From the NCBI RefSeq assembly GCF_003732225.1, contig NZ_MOBJ01000009.1:434001-498000 (forward strand): DNA of 64,000 bases. The letters run 5' to 3'. The stretch is from Pseudomonas brassicacearum (GTDB lineage Bacteria > Pseudomonadota > Gammaproteobacteria > Pseudomonadales > Pseudomonadaceae). A model generated the notes under the pieces. That model was not told the DNA's origin, made no database searches, and saw nothing but the letters and a program-made list of their open reading frames with translations. Position numbers and translations under genes: made by a program. Shown piece by piece: positions 1-7,912 of the stretch; positions within the stretch are counted from its first letter, which is position 1; each line of letters starts with the position of its first letter.

Positions 1-88
1 GGATAATGCTCATTTAGGGGCCTAAACTCCGCTTCCTCGCCTGTTTTTGCCTTGCCTGATCGCCGCTCGGCGAGTTTTCGTACAGACC
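1..88. other. Left-edge noncoding DNA, possible transposon end
   Basis: No gene is visible here. Read on the minus strand, the segment just past the stop codon of the acetyltransferase begins GGGTCTGTACGAAAAC and runs into a GC-rich imperfect inverted repeat (CTCGCC ... GGCGAG). This looks like the terminal sequence of an insertion sequence whose body would lie to the left of the window. That is only a resemblance; no second end or target duplication can be seen. Confidence 0.2.
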
Positions 89-532
89 CTAGCTATTTTG
101 CTCGGTGGCCGTGAGGCGTTTCTGAAAAAAGAAGCGCTTACTGCCCAGCGGATAGTCGGCTATCTGCCCAACTTCGGTAAACCCCAACTTCTTGTAAAAC
201 TCCGGTGCCTGGAATTCGAAGGTGTCGAGGTAGATCCCAATGCAGTTTTTCTCCCGCGCCAGCTCCTCGGCCATTTGCATCAGCCGTGAGCCGGTGCCCT
301 GACCGCGTGCCTGCTCGGGCACTGACAGCAGGTCGATGAACATCCATTGGTAAAACAGTTTTGCGTAGAGCCCGCCGAGGATCTCGTCGTTTTGTTCATC
401 ACGAACCAGCAGGGCGATATCCTGCGGGTGGCCTTCGCCAGCGTTGGCGACGTTATAGGCTCGCAGCGGTTTGAGAATCGCCAGGCGTTCTTCGGGTAGA
501 GGGTTTTGCGATAGCTCGATGCGCAGTTTCAT
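89..532 (-). CDS. GNAT family N-acetyltransferase
   Basis: A 147-residue protein with the GNAT fold signature. The acetyl-CoA binding motif A appears as QARGQGTGSRLM near residues 75-86, preceded by the beta-strand segment WMFIDLLSV and followed by the motif B region FYKKLGFTEVG, typical of small single-domain acetyltransferases. The substrate cannot be told from sequence; homologues of this size acetylate amines, antibiotics or protein N-termini. The ATG at 532 is chosen over an upstream ATG at 565 because it gives MKLRIELSQ, the usual family N-terminus. It stands alone, with possible IS-end sequence directly downstream and a noncoding gap upstream. Confidence 0.85.
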   Translation of the reverse strand: MKLRIELSQNPLPEERLAILKPLRAYNVANAGEGHPQDIALLVRDEQNDEILGGLYAKLFYQWMFIDLLSVPEQARGQGTGSRLMQMAEELAREKNCIGIYLDTFEFQAPEFYKKLGFTEVGQIADYPLGSKRFFFQKRLTATEQNS

Positions 533-845
533 TCGTGACGTCCTTGTAACGGTTTTGGGGGGCAATCGATGCCGAGATTACCGCGTGCCGTTCTCCAAGT
601 GAATGACTGTGGCGTGTAACCGTCCTGAGGCGAATCGTTCTGATTGCGGGTTCGTGTTGTAGTCCTTTTGCCAGTCTAGACGTAGGGCTTCGCATATTTA
701 ACTGTATGGATAGCCAGTATTTATTGAGTCCCGCTCGGAAACGCTCCTGAAATACGGAAAAACCGGCCGTGGACTTCATCTGTCATTCGGTTAGGTTGAA
801 AGCGTTCCTCAGGAAGGAACGTTCTTAATCAACGGAGTGAAAAAT
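533..845. other. Intergenic region between divergent genes
   Basis: About 310 bases separate the minus-strand acetyltransferase from the plus-strand monooxygenase. It must hold both promoters. A strong ribosome binding site (GGAG at 834-837) lies 8 bases before the ATG at 846. No convincing ORF, hairpin terminator or repeat is visible. Confidence 0.5.
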
Positions 846-1481
846 ATGAACAAGCCACAAACTCAACCGCAACTCAAACACGGTCGTGTGACTACCCCGG
901 CCAGCCGCGGCTCTGTCGCTATTGAAGTCGGCCTCCTGGAGGGTTGGCAGGTCAACGAAATGGAAGGCGGAAAGAACTTCCCTTCATTGACCGCCGGGCC
1001 ATTCCCCGCACCGTACGAGACGGATAGCGCCAGCGTTGCACCACCGGCTGATGGTTTCATTCTCAGTGGTGGCAAGGCTGATGCTCGTGATTGCATCAAC
1101 TACACCAACGAGGAAATGAGCAATAAGCTCAATCGTCCTTTCACCTGGCCACTGCTCAACGTGAACCCGGGTCAGACCTTCCATGTCACCTGGCAGTACA
1201 CGGCGCCTCACACCACTCGCGGTTACAGCTGGTTTATCACCAAGGATGGCTGGGACCCGAAACAGCGTATCAGCCGTGCGCAACTCGAGGCCAAACCGTT
1301 TGCTGAAGACTTCTACACGCAGGTGCCTTACTACTCACACAGCAGCGAACTCAAAGCCAAAGTCGAACATGAAGTGACATTGCCCGTGGGCAAGAAAGGT
1401 CATCACGTCATTGTGCTGCTGTGGATTGTCGCCAACACCGGCAATGCGTTCTATCAAGCCTTCGACGTGGACTTCAAGTAA
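846..1481 (+). CDS. AA10 lytic polysaccharide monooxygenase, no signal peptide
   Basis: A 211-residue protein of auxiliary activity family 10 (CBP21-like), copper enzymes that oxidatively cleave chitin or cellulose. Visible family marks are HGRVTTPASRG at residues 12-22 (the histidine that becomes the N-terminal copper ligand), TAPHTTRGYSWFITK with the second copper histidine at residue 122, and NAFYQAFDVDF at the C-terminus with the axial phenylalanine at 206. The oddity is the N-terminus: only eleven polar residues precede the first histidine and there is no hydrophobic signal peptide. The protein has a single cysteine, so no disulfide, unlike Sec-exported AA10 enzymes. A GTG at 837 adds three residues and does not change this. 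ATG 846 fits the GGAG site best. It is monocistronic with its own terminator. Mature enzyme would need removal of residues 1-11. Confidence 0.88.
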   Translation: MNKPQTQPQLKHGRVTTPASRGSVAIEVGLLEGWQVNEMEGGKNFPSLTAGPFPAPYETDSASVAPPADGFILSGGKADARDCINYTNEEMSNKLNRPFTWPLLNVNPGQTFHVTWQYTAPHTTRGYSWFITKDGWDPKQRISRAQLEAKPFAEDFYTQVPYYSHSSELKAKVEHEVTLPVGKKGHHVIVLLWIVANTGNAFYQAFDVDFK

Positions 1482-1524
1482 GGCCTCGCTCGTAGCGTGA
1501 ACAGGCTCTAAAGGATTGGAGCCG

Positions 1525-1553
1525 AAAGCCCGGTAGCGCTGCCGGGCTTTTTT
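1525..1553 (+). terminator. Rho-independent terminator after the AA10 gene
   Basis: AAAGCCCGG and CCGGGCTTT form a stem around the loop TAGCGCTG, followed by a run of T. It ends the monooxygenase transcript about 45 bases past its stop codon and isolates it from nudK. Confidence 0.85.
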
Positions 1554-1626
1554 GTGGCGTGCTGTCACAGCCCACGACCTGATGGAATAACATGGCGCCT
1601 TCTGACAACAAACAGGATGGATTGTC

Positions 1627-2220
1627 ATGTCGAACACGGCCGAGCGCGTCAACATCATCGAGTCCCAGGTGTTGTCCGACGACTGGTACCTGCTGAAGAA
1701 AATCACCTTCGATTACCTGCGCAACAATGGCGATTGGCAGCGCCAAACCCGTGAGGTCTACGACCGTGGCAATGGTGCAGCTATTCTGCTGTTCAACCGC
1801 GCGCAAAGAACCGTCGTGCTGACACGCCAGTTCAGGTTGCCGGTCTTCGTCAACGGTCATGACGGCTTGCTGGTTGAAGTGGCTGCGGGTCTGCTGGAAG
1901 GCGCCTCGCCGCAGGAGCGCATTCGCGCCGAAGCGGAAGAGGAAACGGGTTATCGCGTTCACGATGTGCAGAAAGTATTCGAGGCTTACATGAGCCCGGG
2001 GTCGGTGACCGAGAAACTGCATTTCTTTATAGCTGAATATGATGCTGCTTCACGCGTCGGATCCGGGGGTGGGCTTGAGGCGGAAACAGAAGACCTTGAG
2101 GTGCTGGAGCTGAAGTTCGATGAGGCACTCGAGGCGTTTTACAGCGGGCAGATCGTTGACGCGAAAACCATCATGCTGCTGCAGTACGCGGCGATGAAGG
2201 ACATTTTTGCGGCGGTTTAG
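1627..2220 (+). CDS. nudK: NUDIX hydrolase, NudK-type nucleotide-sugar pyrophosphatase
   Basis: A 197-residue cytoplasmic hydrolase resembling E. coli NudK, which cleaves GDP-mannose and related NDP-sugars to NMP plus sugar phosphate. The Nudix box is at about residues 88-109: GLLEGASPQE, then EAEEETGY. The metal-binding EExE core (EAEEETG) is intact, while the glutamate five residues after the first glycine of the consensus is serine here; NudK proteins vary at this position too. The family segment YMSPGSVTEKLHFFIAEY follows. Length agrees with NudK (about 191 residues). The ATG at 1627 has a plausible AGGA site upstream. It sits alone between two terminators, so no pathway can be read from neighbours. 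Confidence 0.88.
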   Translation: MSNTAERVNIIESQVLSDDWYLLKKITFDYLRNNGDWQRQTREVYDRGNGAAILLFNRAQRTVVLTRQFRLPVFVNGHDGLLVEVAAGLLEGASPQERIRAEAEEETGYRVHDVQKVFEAYMSPGSVTEKLHFFIAEYDAASRVGSGGGLEAETEDLEVLELKFDEALEAFYSGQIVDAKTIMLLQYAAMKDIFAAV

Positions 2221-2240
2221 ACCAGGCTCTTCTGAAAGGC

Positions 2241-2268
2241 AAAAAAAAGCCCGCGGGAGGGTGCGGGC
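2241..2268. terminator. GC-rich hairpin downstream of nudK
   Basis: GCCCGC at 2249-2254 pairs with GCGGGC at 2263-2268. The flanking A8 tract at 2241-2248 would be a U-run on the minus strand, so the hairpin is a better terminator for leftward transcription. It is still the likely end of the nudK message. Confidence 0.45.
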
Positions 2269-2435
2269 CGAATGTTTCTTGAATGAGCGGCGGGGAATAT
2301 AAGCGCTAAGGGCTGAAATCACCGTGAAAGATGTTTCATGCTTTATCCGCTCGTCCGCTCGACCTGTTAAGCCCACAGAACTCTAAACCGGGTGTAAGTT
2401 AGGTCCGGGATTATCTCTCGTGAATGGAGGTGACT

Positions 2436-2627
2436 ATGAGCGTTCCGCTGCTTAGCAAAATGCACATGAATGGTTATCAAGTGGTCAGCGTCAACAGTGG
2501 TCTCTGGAAGGTCTGTACTCGTAATGACCGGCTCGGGTCCTTTGGCACCCGAGAAGAAGCGCTGGCCTACGCGGCGTCGTTGCCCGCCCGTAAAACCAGA
2601 GTGAAACCCGTTTCCCACACACAGTGA
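2436..2627 (+). CDS. Small conserved hypothetical protein (DUF2188-like pattern)
   Basis: A 63-residue soluble protein with an excellent ribosome binding site (GGAGG at 2426-2430, five bases from the ATG at 2436); an ATG at 2424 lies inside that site's leader and is less likely. The core reads SGLWKVCTRND followed by FGTREEALAYAASL, a short strand-turn-helix pattern that recalls DUF2188-type domains (a tryptophan-containing strand, then 'T-x-x-E-A-x-x-x-A'). No function is known for such proteins. The C-terminus is basic. A strong bidirectional terminator follows at 2678-2706. Family assignment is an inference from pattern only. Confidence 0.6.
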   Translation: MSVPLLSKMHMNGYQVVSVNSGLWKVCTRNDRLGSFGTREEALAYAASLPARKTRVKPVSHTQ

Positions 2628-2677
2628 GGTGATTATCTGGAGATGTCCGTCTGCCTTTTCTCCAGCAGCCGCAAACA

Positions 2678-2706
2678 AAAAAGAGCCCGCTTGTGCGGGC
2701 TCTTTC
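2678..2706. terminator. Bidirectional terminator
   Basis: AGAGCCCGC (2682-2690) and GCGGGCTCT (2695-2703) form a perfect 9-bp stem with loop TTGT, A-rich on the left and T-rich on the right. It serves the convergent small genes on either side. Confidence 0.85.
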
Positions 2707-2707
2707 G

Positions 2708-2908
2708 TCAGGAGTTATCGGTCGACTCAGGTTTGCGTCGATCCTTGCCGGCAGGGTTGCCGGTGTTCAAAAGCCTTCTCTCCACCATTACATTTTCAAG
2801 TGCCTGGCGGGCTGAAGGTTCAAGCTGATCTTCTCTTTCTTTGAGCTCAAGCAGGATCGGGCTGGACCAAGTGCGATAGGTCCGCTCGGCAATTCGAATC
2901 GGGTTCAT
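2708..2908 (-). CDS. Small hypothetical protein
   Basis: A 66-residue charged protein, MNPIRIAERTYRTW at its start and rich in glutamate, arginine and leucine through the middle, predicted to be helical. I do not recognise a family. The start at 2908 has a GGGAG site seven bases upstream; an in-frame ATG at 2956 would add 16 residues and also has a possible AGGA site, so the start is not certain. It lies between a bidirectional terminator and the YedK gene and may share the latter's transcript, 93 bases downstream of its stop. Confidence 0.5.
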   Translation of the reverse strand: MNPIRIAERTYRTWSSPILLELKEREDQLEPSARQALENVMVERRLLNTGNPAGKDRRKPESTDNS

Positions 2909-3001
2909 TTTCGTCTCCCAGACCAAGTGCTCGCTAACAGCGCGGCGTGTTTCCATGTCGCGAAAATCCTAGTCGAGAAACCTGGGTGTTGCCAGTCGCT
3001 A

Positions 3002-3715
3002 TCACTTGTTGCCCTTGTGATCGCCGCCAATGATTTTACCGATCGGCGTGATGAGTTCAGGCCTCTGGTTCCTCACGTTGCCCACGGCCATGTCGACCTT
3101 GAACCACTCGAAGGTTTCGCTCGGCTCACCCTGATGCAGCACCATCTGCTCGGCGCTTTCCTTTGGCATTGCGAGGTTGAGCCACTCTCGGGCCAACTCC
3201 GGCGACAGAACCACCGGTCGCCGATCATGTAGATCAACCAGGCCACCGGAACTGTCTGCGGTGAAAATCACAAAACCATCGTCCTCCTTCGGCTCTCGTC
3301 CCCCCGCAGGGTACTGGCCAATGGCAGCACACAGGATGGGGGCTTGATCCCGGCGCCGGATAAGGTAGGGTTGTTTATTCGGGCCGCCTTCATAGACCCA
3401 CTCGAACCAGTTGTCGATAGGCACAATGGCGCGGTGTGGCCAGATTGCCCGGAAGAAGGAGCCGTGTGCGACTTTCTCAACCCGGGTATTGATGGGGACG
3501 GAGTGATCTTTCGAACCGTGCGGTCGCCAGCCCCAGCGCACCCGGTCAGCGTGCAAGGTTTCGCCTTCGAGGTGAAACAGAGCGACCTGCGTCGAGGGGG
3601 GGACGTTGTACAGACCCAAAGGCTGGTCGCCCACAGTGTTGACCAGAGCATTGGGCATGCTCAGCGCCGCGACGAAGTCGTGGATGCCTCGGTACTGTGA
3701 AAGTCGTCCACACAT
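3002..3715 (-). CDS. yedK: SOS response-associated peptidase (YedK/HMCES, SRAP domain)
   Basis: A 237-residue SRAP-domain protein. Members crosslink to abasic sites in single-stranded DNA through the N-terminal cysteine, protecting the lesion. Key features are visible: MCGRLS at the start, so Cys2 becomes N-terminal after methionine removal; NTRVEK carrying the conserved asparagine; a tryptophan-proline segment with FEWVYEG carrying the conserved glutamate; and LHDRRPVVL carrying the active-site histidine. Length is normal. Transcribed leftward, perhaps with the small gene after it. No LexA box is obvious upstream. The family is known; expression control here is not evident. Confidence 0.93.
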   Translation of the reverse strand: MCGRLSQYRGIHDFVAALSMPNALVNTVGDQPLGLYNVPPSTQVALFHLEGETLHADRVRWGWRPHGSKDHSVPINTRVEKVAHGSFFRAIWPHRAIVPIDNWFEWVYEGGPNKQPYLIRRRDQAPILCAAIGQYPAGGREPKEDDGFVIFTADSSGGLVDLHDRRPVVLSPELAREWLNLAMPKESAEQMVLHQGEPSETFEWFKVDMAVGNVRNQRPELITPIGKIIGGDHKGNK

Positions 3716-4158
3716 TGGAAAATCCTCCGGTGGAGATTTCAGCTTAGTCGAGTCGTGTCCGGGAAGGTGGATCTATGCTGGAAACTGACGGCTGTGGCGG
3801 GCTAATCATCTGTATTACGACCCGAGAGGGTTTGGGTGGCCAAGCTTGTCTGCGTGCCCGACTTGGCTGGCGCATGCTCGACGGATTGCCACCATTACTG
3901 AAGTCGGCGATCCAGGACTGATTGCGTGGCTATGTGTCAGGAATGCATCAAGCAGTTTTCTGTATCAAAGGACATGCAGTAAGGTTTAAAATGTGCCACC
4001 ATTTTGACATGCGATGAATCCCTTACAAGAAATTCTTGAATACGATGCTGACTTACCCTACGAGGAGGCTTGACCTAAAGATCAAGCAGTAGAGTCGTGT
4101 TCGTAAGCGTTTATTGTAAGGAGGATGCTTGATTTTTAACTAAGGACTGATTTTTACA
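3716..4158. other. AT-richer intergenic region before wzz
   Basis: About 440 bases with lower GC than the flanks. No ORF with a ribosome binding site is seen; a short frame beginning near 4014 lacks one. AAGGAGG-like sequence at 4118-4125 is not followed by a start. An AAGGAC site precedes the wzz ATG. The wzz promoter should be here but I could not fix its boxes. Confidence 0.4.
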
Positions 4159-5445
4159 ATGAATGAATATACCGACTTTTCAAAAATTTCCAACTCGGAT
4201 GAAATCGACCTGGCTGAGGTTTTTCGAGCGGTTTGGAAACAAAAGTTTATGGTTGCGACGGCTGTCATTTTGTTTGGGCTGCTAGCACTGGTTTATTCTT
4301 TTATTGCCACTCAAGAATATAAGGTCAGTAGCGTATTGCGCCCGGCAGCCATTAACGAGCTTGATGCGTTGAATCGGTCGGAAATTTACAAGCTCCCCCA
4401 AAGCGAAGCACTTTCGAAAGTAGGGGCAGCACTCGAGTCTTATGAAACACGCCTAAATTTTTTTCGCACCAATGAGGCGCTTTTTGAAAAGTTTAAAGTG
4501 CCGGGTGTAACGCTGGAACAAAGCTTTGAGGAATTTAACCGTAATTCGATAGCGCTGATCGTCCCGGACCTTAAAAAAAATGACGCCCTGAGTGCTTTTA
4601 TTCGATTGGAGTTGACGTATCCGAAAGGTATTGACGGTGTAGGGATTCTCAATGGTTTTGTTAATTTTGCAATCGCTGCCGAACGTCAGAAAATTGGTAT
4701 CGATCTAAAAGTAATCATTGATAATCGGCTGCGCGAGCTCAATGAAAAGCTCGACGCCGCTCGTTCTACTTACGATACCGAAAAAGAAGCGAAAATAGCA
4801 TCCCTGCTTGAGGTGGATACGCTTAAGCGTGCTCAACTGCAGGACGAGCTCAAGGCCTTGCGCCTGCAATTGAAAACAGTACGCAGTGATCGGGTGGCTC
4901 AATTAAGTGAGGCGATCAGTATTGCCAAAGCGTTAGGTATAAAGAAGCCAGCGACTCCCTCATCTTTGGCAGACTCTGAACACTCTGGCTCAGGCAGTGT
5001 GATACGCACTGAGGTCAACAGTCAGCAAATCCCGCTCTACTTCATGGGCACTGACGCGCTTGAAGCGGAGCGTGTTACTTTACAGCAGAGAAAGTCGGAT
5101 GATTTCACCGAAAAACGTATCGCAGAGATTGCCAAAGAGTTGCAGTTGCTTCAGGTTAACCGCCAAGTTGAGGTACTGAAACAGCGTGAAAATGAAGATG
5201 TTTTTCTACGTGACGTGGAGCCTCTGCGCTCTGAAATAGCTCGTTTGCGTAACTTGAATATCGACATGAGTAATATCAAGTTGGTGACGATTGACCAACA
5301 GGCGTTGCAGCCGCCAGGCCCTATCAAACCAAAGAAAGTGTTGGTCGTTGTATTGGGCTTGGTACTGGGTTTGCTCGTTGGGGTGATCCTGGTAGTTATT
5401 CGACATTTCGTCACAGCGCGACGCACCAGTATGAACACCATGTAA
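4159..5445 (+). CDS. wzz: Wzz/chain-length determinant family protein
   Basis: A 428-residue inner-membrane polysaccharide co-polymerase, a family that sets O-antigen or exopolysaccharide chain length. The layout is diagnostic: a short cytoplasmic N-terminus (DEIDLAEVFRAVWKQK), TM1 at about residues 31-50, a long periplasmic coiled-coil domain with heptad-like stretches near 190-250 and 310-370, then a proline-rich PPGPIKPKK leading into TM2 at about 395-415. The length exceeds classical Wzz (about 340) and suits the larger Wzz-fepE group. It is isolated from any O-antigen cluster in this window, and its base composition is AT-richer than neighbouring genes, suggesting transfer. Downstream lie only broken genes, one an acyltransferase remnant. 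Confidence 0.88.
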   Translation: MNEYTDFSKISNSDEIDLAEVFRAVWKQKFMVATAVILFGLLALVYSFIATQEYKVSSVLRPAAINELDALNRSEIYKLPQSEALSKVGAALESYETRLNFFRTNEALFEKFKVPGVTLEQSFEEFNRNSIALIVPDLKKNDALSAFIRLELTYPKGIDGVGILNGFVNFAIAAERQKIGIDLKVIIDNRLRELNEKLDAARSTYDTEKEAKIASLLEVDTLKRAQLQDELKALRLQLKTVRSDRVAQLSEAISIAKALGIKKPATPSSLADSEHSGSGSVIRTEVNSQQIPLYFMGTDALEAERVTLQQRKSDDFTEKRIAEIAKELQLLQVNRQVEVLKQRENEDVFLRDVEPLRSEIARLRNLNIDMSNIKLVTIDQQALQPPGPIKPKKVLVVVLGLVLGLLVGVILVVIRHFVTARRTSMNTM

Positions 5446-5592
5446 GTTATTCGCTGAGGTGCTTTGGGTTCCGCTTGTTTCTTGCTCCGAGCAGCTGGTT
5501 ACGCTGGTTCTGCACGATCAAAAAGTCATTTGTCGTTCGATCTTGCTCGGAGTTTTTGTGGTTGAGTTCGTGCGCTTCGGCCCTTGCCTTTC

Positions 5593-5846
5593 TTAGCTCT
5601 CTGGCCAGCCTTGACCTTGGTCAATCATGGTTCGCATGCCGAACGCGCCATGGCATGCATAAAGCGGGTAGCTGATATTGGCCAGGAATTCGAAAATCGG
5701 GCCACCACTCCAATCCCAGGCGAGCAAATAGAAGGCTGTGAGTAGCAGAAAGGCACCAAAGTAAGAAACCATTATTTCAAAGTCCCAGCCTTCGGTTAAA
5801 CAGCAGTATCCAAAAACAAAAAAAGCATGAAAGCTGTCACAGTTTT
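5593..5846 (-). pseudogene. Acyltransferase-3 remnant (C-terminal fragment)
   Basis: About 85 codons are left on the minus strand. Two hydrophobic segments are followed by FLANISYPLYACHGAFG, the pattern of the late membrane helices of acyltransferase-3 proteins that O-acetylate O-antigen or exopolysaccharide. The family is normally 350-400 residues or more, so most of the N-terminal part is gone. The upstream break coincides with the end of a transposase remnant, consistent with an insertion that removed the front of the gene. Being next to wzz, the ancestor may have modified the same polysaccharide; this is inference. Confidence 0.6.
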
Positions 5847-6217
5847 TCAAGTTCCGCCTGGGTTTTCAACAATGTGACGTACGCTCCCGACATTCTTCCG
5901 AGGCTGCATCCAGGAAGGCCGTTTCTTGGGCTTTTTCAATTCAACCAAATGATCTTCCGGCCCAACGATTTCCCCAGTTGGAAATCAGTACTACGTCGTC
6001 GTGCGCCATATTGCTCGAACACCCCATCGACCCCACGACGTTGCAGCTCACACAACAAAAAATACGTCGCGTAGTAGGCATCGCCCAACACAATGTCACC
6101 TCGATTCAAGGTGTCGAGCATTGTTCTGAGCAGCGTCTGCTCATCGCCACCTTTGCCTCGATAGCGCCCCAGCGAAGCGTCTAAAACTGCTCCGCTGGCG
6201 AGGCAAATGATTCCCAC
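5847..6217 (-). pseudogene. IS4-family transposase remnant, frameshifted
   Basis: The minus strand encodes the C-terminal part of an IS4-type DDE transposase. SGAVLDASLGRYRGKGGDE and GDIVLGDAYYATYFLL (the second aspartate motif) are clear, followed by LQRRGVDGVFEQYGARR. The frame stops at 5936, but KKPKKRPSWM, which belongs to the same protein, continues in a different frame down to a stop at 5847, so at least one frameshift is present. The N-terminal half is missing upstream of 6217, where the frame meets a stop. It is an inactive relic, not a mobile element. Confidence 0.72.
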
Positions 6218-6527
6218 CTGATGTGCCGGTGGAGCGCAACAAAGTCGAAACCATCTCTACCGGCAACCGTTGGTGGCGTGTTGACGAATGCGCTGCTGTT
6301 GATGCCTGACGATTTGACGTCTACGATTCACTCGGGCTGGTCCTTGCTCTGTGGGTGTGTGTTCGCAACTATCACCGTAGACCAAGGCCAGCCTTTTTTC
6401 ATTTTTCTGCAGTCACATCAGCTAGTTAGCTGCTAAGTAAGTGCCATTCAAATCTGTCCCATTTTTCGGGAAACTGGCTGTTTCGGCGAACTCTGGAACA
6501 GCGCTCAAATCCTGTATGACGGGCATA
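6218..6527. other. Degenerate DNA upstream of the transposase relic
   Basis: Roughly 300 bases with no intact gene. It probably holds decayed transposon sequence. The string AAATCTGTCCCATTTTT at about 6450-6466 resembles sequence I associate with ends of RAYT-type elements in proteobacteria, but no such gene is present. Confidence 0.3.
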
Positions 6528-6559
6528 AAAATCCGGAGTCATTATCGGACTCCGGATTT
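6528..6559 (-). terminator. Terminator of the DUF3313 lipoprotein gene
   Basis: AAATCCGGAGTC and GACTCCGGATTT pair perfectly around ATTATCG. The T-run lies on the minus strand, matching the leftward gene that ends at 6587. Confidence 0.82.
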
Positions 6560-6586
6560 CCGGGGAAGCTGGCTGACACTTCATTG

Positions 6587-7261
6587 CTATTTGATGAATG
6601 CCTGCATATCGCTGTTCAGCTTTTTGATCGCCGCTTTGAAGTCGTTGGCGGTTACCGGTTGGCTTGCATTTTTCACCTGCTCACCCATGACCTTGCGCAC
6701 GACTTTGGCCACGGTCTGGCCGTTGCTCGCATCGATCATCTCGGCTTCGATGTACAGCTCGGTGTCCTGGTCGCGGTGACCGGTGGCCGCCTGAGTCGCG
6801 CCTATCGCGGCCGTGACCGGCAGTACTTCATACCATTTCATGCCTTCGTTGGACGCGGTGACGCCAGTGATCGCGGCGCGCACGACCAGCACTCGCGAAC
6901 CAGCTGGGGCCGACTGAACGTTCGGTACCACACGGTACTTCTGGCTCAGTACGCTCTTGGCGTTATCTGTAACGTAGGTTTGCAACTGATCCAGCGTCTG
7001 ACGGTTGACCCGCTCATTGGGCTTGGGTGCCGGGTACAGGTCCAGCTGTTTGAAGGCCACCGTGTTGTAAGCGTTCGGGTTCCAGGACGAGGTCACCCAA
7101 CGCATGGCTTTCTCGCCGCTGGGTGTGGTGACTTCCTGCAGGTTGTTGTAGTTGGGAAGAAACCCTGAGTACTGTTCCTTCTCCGTGATTCTTGAGGTGC
7201 AACCGCCGAGCAGCACGCTGGTCAAGGCAATGCCGACAAGCAATTTTTTGGACAGACTCAT
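6587..7261 (-). CDS. DUF3313 domain-containing lipoprotein
   Basis: A 224-residue predicted outer-membrane or periplasmic lipoprotein. The signal peptide MSLSKKLLVGIALTSVLLGG ends in a lipobox with the lipidated cysteine at residue 21. The rest matches DUF3313 as I know it: YSGFLPNY near the N-terminus, a central RVVPNVQSAPAGSRVLVVRAA, and a glycine/alanine-rich VTAAIGATQAATG before YIEAEMIDASNG. No catalytic function is known for the family. It is monocistronic with a strong terminator. The upstream region to 7912 is gene-free, so regulation cannot be read. Confidence 0.85.
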   Translation of the reverse strand: MSLSKKLLVGIALTSVLLGGCTSRITEKEQYSGFLPNYNNLQEVTTPSGEKAMRWVTSSWNPNAYNTVAFKQLDLYPAPKPNERVNRQTLDQLQTYVTDNAKSVLSQKYRVVPNVQSAPAGSRVLVVRAAITGVTASNEGMKWYEVLPVTAAIGATQAATGHRDQDTELYIEAEMIDASNGQTVAKVVRKVMGEQVKNASQPVTANDFKAAIKKLNSDMQAFIK

Positions 7262-7912
7262 ATTGTTTACTCCATGGGTTAAGACTTTCTATTCGGTTGC
7301 AGGGCGCCAGAAACGCCAGGTCATATTGCCGGTCACAGCTTGAATCCAGGCGCTATCGAACTGCCCGGATATGGCTGTTTTCTGCCTGTCGCTACTGACC
7401 GGTAATGAGTCTGGAAGGGGGGCTGCAATCAATTAAATACAGGCGAGCACGGCGCAACCGCATCGAGTTGACGGCAGTGACAGGGCATAGGGCTAATACC
7501 TGCACACTGGATTCCTTATGAGGTGGCCTGCATAGAGTGCCCTGCGTCCTTTGCTGGAGTATGTCCAGCTTATTTCTATGCAGTAGAAATGTTACCCAAT
7601 TGAAATATATGTCTGGCTGGCGTTTCAGCTTCGCTTCCTTCGAAAAGATGTTCCCATTGGAGACTCTTTGGGTGAGCGGGTATCCAACAGTCGACAAACC
7701 AGCAGCGTATGCCAAGAAGGGCGGATGCTCGGTCTCTACTGTAAAAAGCGGACATGGAGCGCCAACGAAAGCTCAGTATCGCTATCCGTTGTATAGGCAC
7801 TTTCCTGAAGAATAGGAAAGCGGGCCTCCTGCAAATTCGCAAAGGAGACCCAGCTCCACGGTCGCACCAGGCTAAGTCCCGCCATACGAGACACTGGACT
7901 GATATTTATGAC
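7262..7912. other. Gene-free stretch
   Basis: About 650 bases. Several frames of 80-110 codons exist on both strands, but none has a ribosome binding site, family resemblance or the codon pattern of neighbouring genes. The promoter of the DUF3313 lipoprotein must lie at its left end. I see no RNA gene or repeat. Confidence 0.45.

Noticed and set aside
7392..7842. Frames of 80-110 codons in the gap at 7262-7912
   Set aside because: None has a ribosome binding site or any recognised motif, and codon use differs from neighbouring genes.
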